A DNA stretch of 64,000 nucleotides from Klebsormidium nitens (Eukaryota; Streptophyta; Klebsormidiophyceae; Klebsormidiales; Klebsormidiaceae). The translations under genes and the position numbers were made by a program. Numbering within the stretch: the stretch's first letter is position 1; every line of letters begins with the position of its first letter. The notes under the pieces were generated by a model, which was not told the DNA's origin, did not search any database, and saw nothing but the letters and a program-made list of their open reading frames with translations. This document shows positions 24,617 to 35,800 of this stretch, in pieces. The stretch covers positions 26,436-90,435 of the forward strand of contig DF237051.1 in assembly GCA_000708835.1 (NCBI GenBank), read 5' to 3'.

Positions 24617-24722
24617 GTCGGCGAAGCAATCTCTCAAAGAGCTACATAGTAGCGCGAGACTGAAGGGCCGCGGCGGGCCCCAGGTCACATGAAGTACGTC
24701 GGTTCGAAACCGGCCGCCGACG
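24617..24722 (+). repeat. tRNA-like repeat copy 1 (possible tRNA pseudogene or SINE head)
   Basis: A perfect 7-bp acceptor-type stem (GTCGGCG with CGCCGAC) encloses a perfect T arm GTCGG-TTCGAAA-CCGGC carrying a Pol III B-box-like core (GGTTCGAAAC). The middle (74 nt) does not form a standard D arm and anticodon arm, so the decoding identity cannot be read. A related copy lies at 25490-25576. Both share the upstream TTTAGAAAGC and the AGCAATC just after the 5' stem, so they are duplicates of one element. Confidence 0.5.
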
Positions 24723-26884
24723 ACTGCTCCATTTTTTTGGCCCAACTGTTGCGTTGCGTTTTTGCCCCTTGATTGTTGTGCAAAGTCATAAGAACCCCCT
24801 TTTGTACGTCATGAATGCCGCGTCCGTGTGCGTCGGGACTTCCGCATTCCGCCTAATATTCATAAAGCAAAAACAGCATCTTGCAGCGCCAGCGCTCATC
24901 GAGAAATCGTGGGTTCAGAAAACGAGGGGTTCATAAGCACTGTACGTCATGAACTTTGCTTTAATGCACAGCTCGATCGTGCAGTGGCGCAGTTCAAGGA
25001 ATAACGAGATTCGCTCTCTTCAACCATGAAAGGAATCCTTGTCGAAGAGAGCAAATCTCTTTCATGAACTCTGAATACATCATGCCCCTGTCATCGTGCT
25101 CGGTTCAACCAACTATTAAGAGAGTCATCTGATCATCAATTCACGGTCCGCAACGGTCCGCTTGGCGGATGGCCTGCTCACCAAGTTTTCAGCCGCCAAA
25201 AGATCTTATATGTTTGTGAAGACCATCTTCGAACGTGTCTGCAATCTCAATTGTCAGATATCTGGACGCCTAGCTTATAGGTCGAACTACATAAGGGGAT
25301 CGTAGTGTTACTGAACTCCTGTTCGAAAGGGTCCTTCAAAAGCCCTTCTCCAACAATTGGCAGATCCACGAGCGACCAAATTGTGGCTCGTACGACCGTA
25401 TTGACGTCTTTAACACCGGAACGGTTAGTAGTACGTCACCCATGGAGCCACTGGATTGATAGAGAGATTTTAGAAAGCCCCTCGCTCCCATCAGTGTAGC
25501 AATCACCCAAAATGTCAAAGTGACGTCTCAGGTACCCGCCCGGTTATCTTCGTCGGTTCAAAGCCGGCCGCTGACATCTTTTCTTGTTCTCAGCAACTTT
25601 TAGCAACTTCTAAACTTTAGAGAGAGAATTTTTAGCACGGCTGTCTTCGTTGTCACTGGGTTTCCTACTTCATAATAGAAAGTTGTGTCGTCAGTCCTAA
25701 TAGTAAGTTCCCAGCCTAGGGGGGCGAGCCTGCAAGGCACTTCAAGCAGTGAAAATCTGTAACGAAGAAAGTTCATGCTTCTATATATGCAAGAACATTG
25801 GTCTGGTGCGATTTTCTGAACGCCCGTCGAACGCTTTCGAATCTAGTGGAAAAAGTGCGTTACCCTTTGATCCCCCTCTCCAAGGAAAAAGCACGTCTGT
25901 TGAGTCGTCCCGAGAAAAGCGGGGAGAAAGATTGAAAACTGCGCTGTTGAGCCCTGCAATATATATAGAAAAGTAGGAGAAAAGTTTCGATCGCTTCACA
26001 AGCAGCCGGCCGAAGGTGACGGCGTGATGTCATGCCATGGCTGCGCCATGGCCGCCGCCACTCCAGGTCCCACTCCAGCCTGAACCGCGTGCCGGCAGGG
26101 CGGCAGCGAGCTCAAATAAAGCCATTGGTACTACTTTAGTCACTGATTTACTGAGTTATAAGACCAGCGGAAGGGCCCGGCCCGGCCGGCCGGGGCCGGC
26201 GGCGGCCTGGCCGCGGCCGCGCCCCCTTCTACCGACGCCGTCGAGCTCCGCCGTTCAGGGAACCTGAGCCGTTAGATCCTCGGTTCCTCCTCGCATCCAA
26301 TGGCTGAACTTTGCAACATGACTCAATTTGCGCACCCAGTTTGCGTATCAAGCCGGTTCCATCGGGTCAAGTGGTCAGGTTTGGAAGGAGCGATCGTGGT
26401 TTTGACGGCGTCACATTGCGGTGACCATTTCCAACCGTATTCTGTCCGCGTCTCAGAAGACGGTGCGATCCCGTCAGCTATCATCCTGGTTTGTATAACC
26501 CTCCTACTTAACTCCAAAATCGGGTTAGAAGGACGTGCTCAGGAGCCAGGCTCATGAGTCCCTCAGGCTCAAGAGTCAAGACTCGAGACGAGGCGATTCG
26601 GATTGGGAAGGCGGTTTGCAGCAGGACGGTCCAGCAGGACGCAACATGGCGGATCACCAGGGCAGACAACAGAAGATATGAGCAAAGTCATCATGTCAGA
26701 CCACAGCCAAGCATCAATGCATTAGAACCATTCTGCTTCAACATCACAAAAATTGGAGGAACCTGGTTTGAGAAGCACGGTCAGCAAGGAGCTGGGGCGC
26801 CTGACTCGTCTCATACGCGCAGGAGAATCACGGTTACAATTGAGTAGGTTTCCGTAACGTTGGTGGTAAAGTCGAGCTTCCGTC
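24723..26884. other. Intergenic region upstream of BRR2
   Basis: Apart from tRNA-like copy 2, this holds the presumed BRR2 promoter and 5' UTR. A TATA-like run (AATATATATAG) is at about 25958-25970. A very GC-rich tract of GGCC repeats is at 26175-26225. A short upstream ORF starts at ATG 26646 and stops at TGA after 11 codons. No conserved protein-coding gene is visible. Confidence 0.4.
25490..25576 (+). repeat. tRNA-like repeat copy 2
   Basis: It has the same architecture as the copy at 24617: the 5' stem ATCAGTG pairs with CGCTGAC at six of seven positions (one G-U), and the T arm GTCGG-TTCAAAG-CCGGC is perfect. The internal part is 55 nt, shorter than in copy 1, and again lacks a readable anticodon arm. 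Flanking similarity (TTTAGAAAGC upstream, AGCAATC after the stem) links the two copies. It could be a tRNA-derived SINE or a decayed tRNA gene. Confidence 0.45.
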
Positions 26885-29800
26885 ATGGCCAGCGGGGGTG
26901 GTGCTGAGGCGTATGCCCGGTACAAGCAGTATGAGTACAAGGCCAACTCCAGTCTGGTCTTGACGACTGACACGCGCCCCAGGGACAGCCATGAACCGTC
27001 CGGAGAGCCGGAGACGCTGTGGGGAAAGATTGATCCCAAGAGCTTCGGCAGCAGGGTGCAGCGGGACGTTCCGGTTGAGCTCAAGGAAAAGAAGGAGAAG
27101 GCGCAGAAGAAGAGGGAGGCGAGGGAGAGGGAAGGTGAGGCTCTTTTTTTCGCGTGATTTCATGGTTGGAGCACGATGGATGGGGTCCCGTGCATGTAGT
27201 TTTGGGGGCTTTTCTTTCATTTCATGTTTCGATGCTGGCCTGCCTGCTGGTGCGTTTGTGAGCAAAAGTATCAAAGTATTTGCGAGCGCCCTCACATGTC
27301 CGTTCATGGATAATGTTGTTGTTTGCGCAACTGGCGCCACAAATTGTTGTCTTCCCAGTATGAGTTTTTGGGCCGCCGACAAATGAATTGGCAAACAGTG
27401 CAGTTGTCGGCTTCGGCTTCCATCTGCTTCTCTGGAGGGCCTTCCATGTTCCTGACAGCAAGCACCTGCAACCGCTTCTCATTTTCTCGCAGTGGAACAT
27501 GCCTTTCAATCAGGACCATTACCAAGTCGCTTGCTTGTCTGGGAGCATTGATGAATGTTACTTTTCTTTTGGAAAGCAGTTTACAAGGTAAATTATCAGT
27601 GCTTGCAACCGAGGAGCCATCATGATTGCAAGGGGCCAACCCGAATTAATCCGTACGATTAGGGTTTGTTACAAGTGCTTGCTTGGCTTACCGGCGTGAA
27701 TATTGAGTTTCTTAAGAGTCATGTGAGGAGACTTTGAACACCTAGAATTGCCAGTAAGTCGTGAGGATACAAAGCAGGCCTTATGCTTAGAAGTTTTAAT
27801 TTCTGCATGAGCTGTATCCATCTCAGATCGGGCCATGGATTCCTGGATCAGCCTGGATTTCTGATGCGACATTCCAAGTGAATGACTGATTTCATCACCG
27901 ACATTTTTGATGCGACACTCCCTGCCGTCACTCAACTTTTTTTCTGCAGCGATTGAGTCTCAAAACTGCTGGAAAGGTGTAGTAAAAACAAGCAATTGCG
28001 TACGGATGCCGCCTTATGGTGCTGACTCTGTCATTCCTCTGCAGGCATGCTCGAGGAGGTCGCCCGCAAGAAGCGTCGCAGCAACGACTTTGACAGCCTG
28101 CTCGCGGCCGCAGATGACGCCATGTACCGTCCAAAAACCAAGGACACCCGCCTTGCGTATGAAAAACTCCTTGCGGCCATCCAATCACAGTTTGGCGACC
28201 AGCCAAACGACATTCTCCGGGGGGCTGCCGATGAGGTGCTCGCAGTGCTGAAAACTGACCGGTTCCGAGACCCCGAGAAGAAGCAAGAAATTGAGAAGCT
28301 GCTGAATCCGAAGGGGATGCCCTCGGAGAAGTTTGCGGAGCTGATGGCGATCGGGAAGGAGATTACGGATTACCAGGAGGCGCCAGAGGAGGTCACGCCG
28401 GGGGAGGACGGGTTGGATGACGATATTGGGGTGGCCGTCGAGTTTGAGGACGAGGACGAGGAAGAGGAGAGCGACCTGGATGAGGTGAGAGGCACTGAGA
28501 TTTATCAGAATGCTTCAGGTCTGGCCCCCTTCTAGATTTGGTTATTGTGCGGAAGTTGATGGTCAACAAATGGGAGAAGCATTCTTGCTTTACATAAGTA
28601 CAGTGTATGTCCTTTCTATTGGATCAACGGAGGTGGGCGAGTGGTGGTTTTGAGATTGGGGAGGCGCTGTAACAACTAGGCGGACTTAAAAACAGAATCC
28701 GTCAGAGTTGCTACAGAGTTCAGTCCAGCCGTGTCGATGCTCACGAGAGTTGGAGAACACGCCTTTGCGTGAAGCCTTGTGGGCAACTCTAGAGTGTTGG
28801 CAAGCTGGTGGTCGAGTTCCGGACATGCTTGACAGGTTTCGTTGTGAGGGTGGAAGTTGCAGTATAAGATCTTTACTTGCTCGAGTGTCTGTTTGGTGGA
28901 TATGTCTGCTGTCATGCGCCTCTTTGGAAGAAACCTAGGCTTTCCTCGTTGACAGTTTCCGCAAGCAACTACCAGTTGCTGCGGACTTTCAAAAGTTCGA
29001 GTAAGTGGGGGACCCAATGCAGAGAAAGCGGGTGAGAAAGACTAGGTGGTTTTCTGATCCCACTTTATCAATGTCAGTGTAGAATCTGATGATTCATGCC
29101 CTTATAAAGAAGCTAAACAAAGATCAACAAAACAAAGACGCTCCTCGCTGCAGGTCCAAGAAGAAGACGAGGACGACGAGGAAGGACAGGACACGGGGCT
29201 GGGCACCGGGGTCAACCTCGGCGACGACGAGGAAGAAGCGGGGGGCGAGAGCGAGGTTGTCAAGGTGCAGGACATCGACGCCTACTGGCTGCAGCGGCAG
29301 GTGGCGCAGGCGTTTGGGGAGATCGACCCCCAGCAGGCGCAGAAACTAGCAGAGGAAGTATTGGCGACGCTTGAGGGGGACGACGAGCGGGACATTGAGA
29401 ACCGGCTCGTGATTCTGCTGGATTACGATAAGTTTGATCTGATCAAGAAGCTGATGGGGAACCGGTTGCGGGTGGTCTGGTGCACGCGGTTGGCGAGGGC
29501 GAAGGACGACGAGGAGCGGAAGGGGATCGAGGCGCAGATGACGGCGGACGAAACGTTGGCCGGGATCGTGGACCAGATCCACGCCACGCGGACGTCCGCA
29601 AAGAAGCGCCAGGAGAACCTCGAGAAGACGATCAAGGACGAGGCGCGGCGGCTGCGCAAGGGCACGGTGGAAGAAGATATGATGGAAGAGGACGGGCTCG
29701 AGGGGCCGCAGAAGCGGGGCGGGAGGAAAGAAGAGGGAAGCCAAGAGGGTTGGGCCAAGGGCCAGCGGCAGCTGCTGGAACTCGACTCTCTAGCGTTCCA

Positions 29801-32800
29801 GCAGGGCGCGCACCTGATGGCCAACAAGCGGTGCGAGCTGCCCGCCGGGAGCTACCGCACGCAGAAGAAGGGCTACGAGGAGGTGCACGTGCCCGCTCTG
29901 AAGCCGAAGCCGTTCGGCGACAACGAGGAGCTGGTGAAGATCGAGGCGATGCCCGAGTGGGCGCAGCCCGCGTTCCAGGGCATGAAGTCGCTCAACCGGG
30001 TGCAGAGCCGCGTGTACGACGCGGCGCTGTTCAGCGCGCGCAATCTGCTGCTCTGCGCGCCGACGGGCGCCGGGAAGACGAACGTCGCGCTGCTGACGAT
30101 GCTGCACACGATCGAGCTCCACGGGCGGCGCGGCCGTACCGACGGCACGGTGGACACAAGCGCGTTCAAGATCGTGTATGTCGCGCCAATGAAGGCGCTG
30201 GTGGCGGAGATGGTGGGCAACTTCTCGGAGCGGCTCAAGCCGTACGGTGTGAACGTGCGCGAGCTGACGGGGGACCAGAGCCTGACCAAGGGCCAAATCG
30301 ACGACACCCAGGTGAGCGTTCTTGCCTTTCCTAGGGGTATACGGGCACGGCGGCTTTTCCTGCTTTCCCCACGTGGCCGTTCTCTGAAGGCCAACTCTTC
30401 CAACTACCCGCTATCCTCCCCCGAGCGTCGTTTTGTACGAGTCGAAACTGAAGACGTCTCTCGAAGCCTTTCGTTCAACTCGTTTCCGATTGCTCTAGTA
30501 ATCGACATCGCCTTCACCGGGTCACGTGATGACACTCAGAAGTTCAAGATCAGCACTTGCAGTCTGGGTACTGGTCAATGATTCCTTAGACCTCAACTTC
30601 GAACGCTTAGTGAGCGGGATCCTAAATCCGGTATGCTCCCCGCAGGTCATTGTGACGACGCCCGAGAAGTGGGACATCATCACCCGCAAGTCGGGCGACC
30701 GGGCGTACACGCAGCTCGTCAAACTAGTTATCATCGACGAGATCCACTTGCTGCACGACAACCGCGGGCCCGTCCTCGAGAGCATCGTCGCGCGCACCGT
30801 GCGCCAGATGGAAACCACGCAGGAGGCGATTCGCCTCGTCGGCCTTTCCGCGACGCTCCCCAACTACGAGGACGTGGCGACGTTCCTGCGCGTCGATCTG
30901 GACAACGGGCTATTCTACTTTGACAACAGCTACCGGCCGTGCCCGCTCGCGCAGCAGTACATCGGGGTCACGGTGCGCAAGCCGCTGCAGCGTTTCCAGC
31001 TCATGAACGACATCTGCTACGAGAAGGTGCTCGCGTCTGCCGGGAAGCACCAGGTGAGGGTTCTGGTTGACGTAATTCTGTGGTTCGGAACTGGGAAGTG
31101 TGGAGCTGCATTGGTTGGACTCGCATGGTGAAACGTAAATGTCCTGGGCTTCATGAAAGGACTTGGGAGATTACAGAGTACAGTCGCTTGGAGTGCCTGT
31201 TCGGAGAAGGAGTAGTTAGTGGCAGGTACTTTCTTCGTGAAGCGGCAGGATCATACAGCAGTGTCTAGTACAGATTGTTTTAGATACCCTCTTATTGATT
31301 GGCAAGATATCAAATGCAATCTTATTCTGGCCCTTGTATTCGCCCCCTTTTCGTGCACTCACGTGAGGAGACAGGCCGGAGGACTCACGGCAGTTTGCAA
31401 CATATAGTTCCCAGCCCAGATATTGAAAGTCTTATCTTTTCATCTGCCAGGTGCTCATCTTCGTGCACTCGCGCAAGGAGACCGGCAAAACCGCCAAGGC
31501 GATCCGCGACACGGCCCTCAGCAACGACACGCTTGGGAAGTTCCTCAAGGACGATTCCGCCAGCCGCGAGATCCTGGCAGCGGAAGCGGAGAACGTCAAG
31601 TACAACGATCTGAAGGACCTGCTGCCTTACGGGTTTGCGTGCCACCACGCCGGGATGACGCGCGCCGACCGGACGCTCGTCGAGGACTTATTTGCGGACG
31701 GGCATATCCAGGTACGTCCGAGGCGTCTGGGGCTTTGGTAGCGCGAGATCTTTGTCCTTTTCTTATATGATTTTGGAACCTGAGCTGACAAGTGATGGGT
31801 GAATTAGCGAGGAAACGGCCGGATGGAGAAGGACCGACCGGGTTGCAATTGGGTTATCTTTCTGCAGAAGGAACTGGGCTTTTGCATAAGCAAGGATCTG
31901 CGGGGGCAGGATGCGCCAAGCCTAACAGCAGCTCTTCAAGGAAAAAAGAGCAGGACGGGTGGATTTGCTTGCGCTTTCAGAGTTTGTTATGACCTGGTCA
32001 CCTCGTCTGCTGTAGTTTCCTTGTTAGTTTCTGCTTTTCTGTCTCTTTGCGGTGGCCGGTTACTCCTCTTGTCGATTGCTTCATGCTGTCGTTAACGCCA
32101 TTCTAGATGTTCAGGTCCGGCCATCGTTCTGACGTGGGTTCCTCTTGGGCACACTTACTGTGTTCCGGTCCATTCTCTAATGAGCTTCCCTGGTCAGACG
32201 CTCCGCTTGACACTACTTTCCATTTTTCAGGTGCTGGTGTCGACTGCCACCCTGGCGTGGGGTGTCAACCTGCCCGCCCACACGGTCATCATCAAGGGCA
32301 CCCAGATCTACAACCCCGAGAAGGGCGCCTGGACCGAGCTCAGCCCGCTGGACATCATGCAGGTGGGTAGTAACCCTTTCCCGGGTTCTGTGTTTGGATT
32401 GCCCTTCTTCCGACCATCTTCCTCGCTTTTCCTTGAGTATCCCCTTTGTGCGCATCTGTAAGCTTCTTGTGGGCCTCGCTTTCTCCTGTTCTAGATGCTT
32501 ATCTATTCTTATTGCTACCAACTTTGCTCACCTATCTATTATTGGCTTCTTTCGCTCCTGTTTGAGACCTGCATGGTGCTAAGGAGCTCCGCAGCAATGA
32601 CAATCCGACTTCGGGATTCTTGCCAGACGTATTTATGCCTCTAATGTTGGTGTTGTTATTCTTCTTCTCCTCCCAGATGGCTGTGGAAGCGACTTCTCGA
32701 CGAAACCATTTACAGTCAATCTTTGTTTCTGCATCCGTGTCGGTGTCAGACAATCGACTTGCTAACTGTCTCTAACCCCCACTATTGTCCCCTGCAGATG

Positions 32801-35800
32801 TTTGGCCGTGCGGGCCGCCCCCAGTTCGACACCTACGGCGAGGGCATCATCATCACCGGGCACTCGGAGCTCCAGTACTACCTCTCCCTCATGAACCAGC
32901 AGCTCCCCATTGAGAGCCAGTACATCGCAAAGCTCGCCGACAACCTGAACGCGGAGATCGTTCTCGGGACGGTGCAAACCGCGCGGGAGGCGTGCACGTG
33001 GCTGGGTTACACGTACCTGTACATTCGGATGCTGCGGAACCCGATGCTGTACGGGGTGGGAATAGGCGCCTTGGAGGACGACCCGCTGCTGGAGGAGCGG
33101 CGCGCGGACCTTATTCACACCGCGGCGACCCTGCTGAACAGCACGAACCTGATAAAGTACGACCGAAAGTCGGGCTCGTTCCAGGTGAGTTGGTGCCTCG
33201 CGGTTTCCTCCTTTTGCGGATTTGGCGGGCCCCCTGAGGAACAGGTGCTCACCATGATCCGTTTTGGATCAGCTTTTTGTTGTCACTGATTCCGAGGAGC
33301 GCCAAAATGAGTGCAGCCATGCAGGGCGTGGCCCTTTCTTGAAGTCCTCGGTTTAGGTGTATTTTTCTGGGTCGTGAGTAAGGGGCCACACATGAATAGG
33401 TGTTTACCACAAGGCAGTTGTCGTTTTTGTTTGAATCTGCAAGAATCGACATGGGCGCATTGGGCTATTGGTTTCAGAAGCAACATCACATGGCATTAAC
33501 GGCTTTACTCGTGTTCCCTAACATTCAGACGACTCTAGTCACCAGTGCTTTCTTTCGCCCTGCCCCGTTTGGACCTGAGCCGCAGTACGAGGGAAACTCA
33601 GTTAGCCACGGCATGATTGCAACACGTCCATTGCAGAAGAGGATTTCATCAGTCATTGCAACTCATACTGGAAGTAACAACCTCGCTAAATTGGTTCTTA
33701 ACCCCGCAGGTGACCGACCTGGGCCGCATTGCAAGCCACTACTACATTACGCACGGTACGATTGCGACGTACAACGAGCACCTGAAGCCGACAATGGGCG
33801 ACATTGAGCTGTGCCGGCTGTTCAGCCTGAGCGAGGAGTTCAAGTACGTGGCGGTGCGCGAGGAGGAGAAGCAGGAGCTGGTTAAGTTGCTCGAGCGGGT
33901 GCCGATTCCGGTCAAGGAAACCATGGAGGAGCCCAGCGCTAAGGTGAGAGTTCACCTTAGCGTTCTTGTTCGGTTTGGGATGTAAGGTTTTAGGTGAGGG
34001 AGTCGATGTGAGAATTGAGATCAGAAGCTGGTCAAATTGGTGGAGCCCTCTCCCGTCCCGGTTAAGGGATACTATTCGGGAGCCCAGTGCCAAGTTGAAC
34101 CGGAGCTGGTTAAGCTGTTTGAAAAGTCCGGTTTTGACCAGTTCGAGCAAACCTGAATATGATTGAGGGCTTTGAAGGTATGCTTCGTTCCTCAAACTGA
34201 AGTTTGTTGCTCATCTTCGTTGCTCCCCTCCGTTCAGTCTGCTTATAGCAATAGTTTTCAATGCCATCTTCCAACTTTTCTCCATTCCGCCTGTTTCCGG
34301 GCTGCCAGCTCCAAGACGATGGCTGCTTTCAGCTAATTGTTTGCAAGGACTATTCCAACCCATAACCGAACCCCGCTTTGTTGCAGATCAACGTCCTGCT
34401 CCAGGCCTACATCAGCCAGCTCAAGCTGGAGGGCCTCTCCCTAACCTCCGACATGGTCTTCGTAACCCAGTCCGCGGGGCGCCTGCTCCGCGCCATCTTC
34501 GAGATCGTGCTCAAGCGCGGGTGGGCGCAGCTCACGGAAAAGGCGCTCAACCTGTGCAAAATGGTTAATCGCCGCATGTGGGGCAGCCAGACGCCGCTGC
34601 GCCAGTTCACGGGGATCCCCCGAGATTTGCTGCAGCGCGTGGAGAAGAAGGAGCTCGCGTGGGAACGGTACTACGACCTGACCAGCCAGGAGATTGGCGA
34701 GCTCATCAGGTGAGCACTGGGGGAAGATTACTTCAGGAGTCGCTTCTCTGCTGAAGAGAACCTCAAGTGCTCTGGTCTGTCATTCGATACTTCTCCAAAT
34801 GCAGGTGCGTCTGAAAGGCAGTTTTATCCGCTTTACGTCCTTTGGAAGGACGCCGTCTCACCGACCTGGATCATGCAATTGGATGGGTACCTTTTGAGAT
34901 GGTCATTCCCCAGGTTCTTTACTAGGCTAGGCTCCTGCTGGAGGTTCAGTTTACCGCTTGTTTATTGGTAGAGAACAGCTGTAAGAAGACGGAACTTCGT
35001 CTGATCCGTGTGCTTTTATTGACGCTGTTTACATCATCTTCTTCTGCCCACCTTTGCTCCAAGAGCTACCGGTCTCCTCCTTCAAAGTTCAGCGCTTTGG
35101 TACCTTGGAAACACCCGAAACCCCGAATCCTCTCCTATTCTCAGGTTTCTGAGGCGGGCAAGACCTTCCAAAGCTGCAGCCATTGAGACACCTCTTCGGA
35201 GCCTGCACTTTCAGAAGATTAGGAACCTTGAAGCTACTTCAGAAAGTTTGAGCCTCTGCTTTCTGCTCCCCAGGTTTCCCAAGATGGGTAAGACTGTGCA
35301 CCGGTATATCCACCTGTTCCCGAAGCTGGAGCCGGCGGCCATGTTGTTGGTCTTTTTAAAGACAATCTCTTGAGCACTTTCTTCTTGACCCTTCACACTT
35401 TCATACCAGCATTGTAACCATTTTCTCCCGTCATCCTCCCAGGTTTCCGAAAATGGGCAAGACGGTGCACCGGTACATCCACCTGTTCCCGAAGCTGGAG
35501 CTGGCAGCCGCTGTGCAGCCCATCACGCGCAGCGTGCTCCGTGTGGACCTGACGATCACGCCCGACTTCATGTGGGACGAGAAGGTGCACGGGTTCGTGG
35601 AGCCGTTCTGGATCATCGTCGAGGACAACGACGGGGAGAGCATCCTGCACCATGAGTACTTCCTCCTACGCGCAGTAAGCAACGTGCCCGTCTTGTTTGA
35701 ACTTGCTGGTTTGTGGAGGTTGTGTGCTTACCTTTCTTGTTGTCCCCTTTTACTTCGAAACGAACCGGTTCTGGACTTTTGTCGAGGATAACGAGGGGGA

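Noticed and set aside
26037-26267. Pro/Ala-rich ORF upstream of BRR2
   Set aside because: Driven by a GC-rich tract. It is a likely 5' flank, not a protein gene.
29346-30403. Long minus-strand and alternate-frame ORFs across BRR2 exon 3 (also 37901-39559)
   Set aside because: They lie on GC-rich coding DNA of BRR2. Their translations are Arg/Pro/Ala-rich shadows without motifs.
32100-32135. Possible copy of the BRR2 exon-7 start (CTAGATGTTCAGGTCCGGCC)
   Set aside because: Partial match only, and it lies before exon 6, so it does not fit the local duplication pattern.
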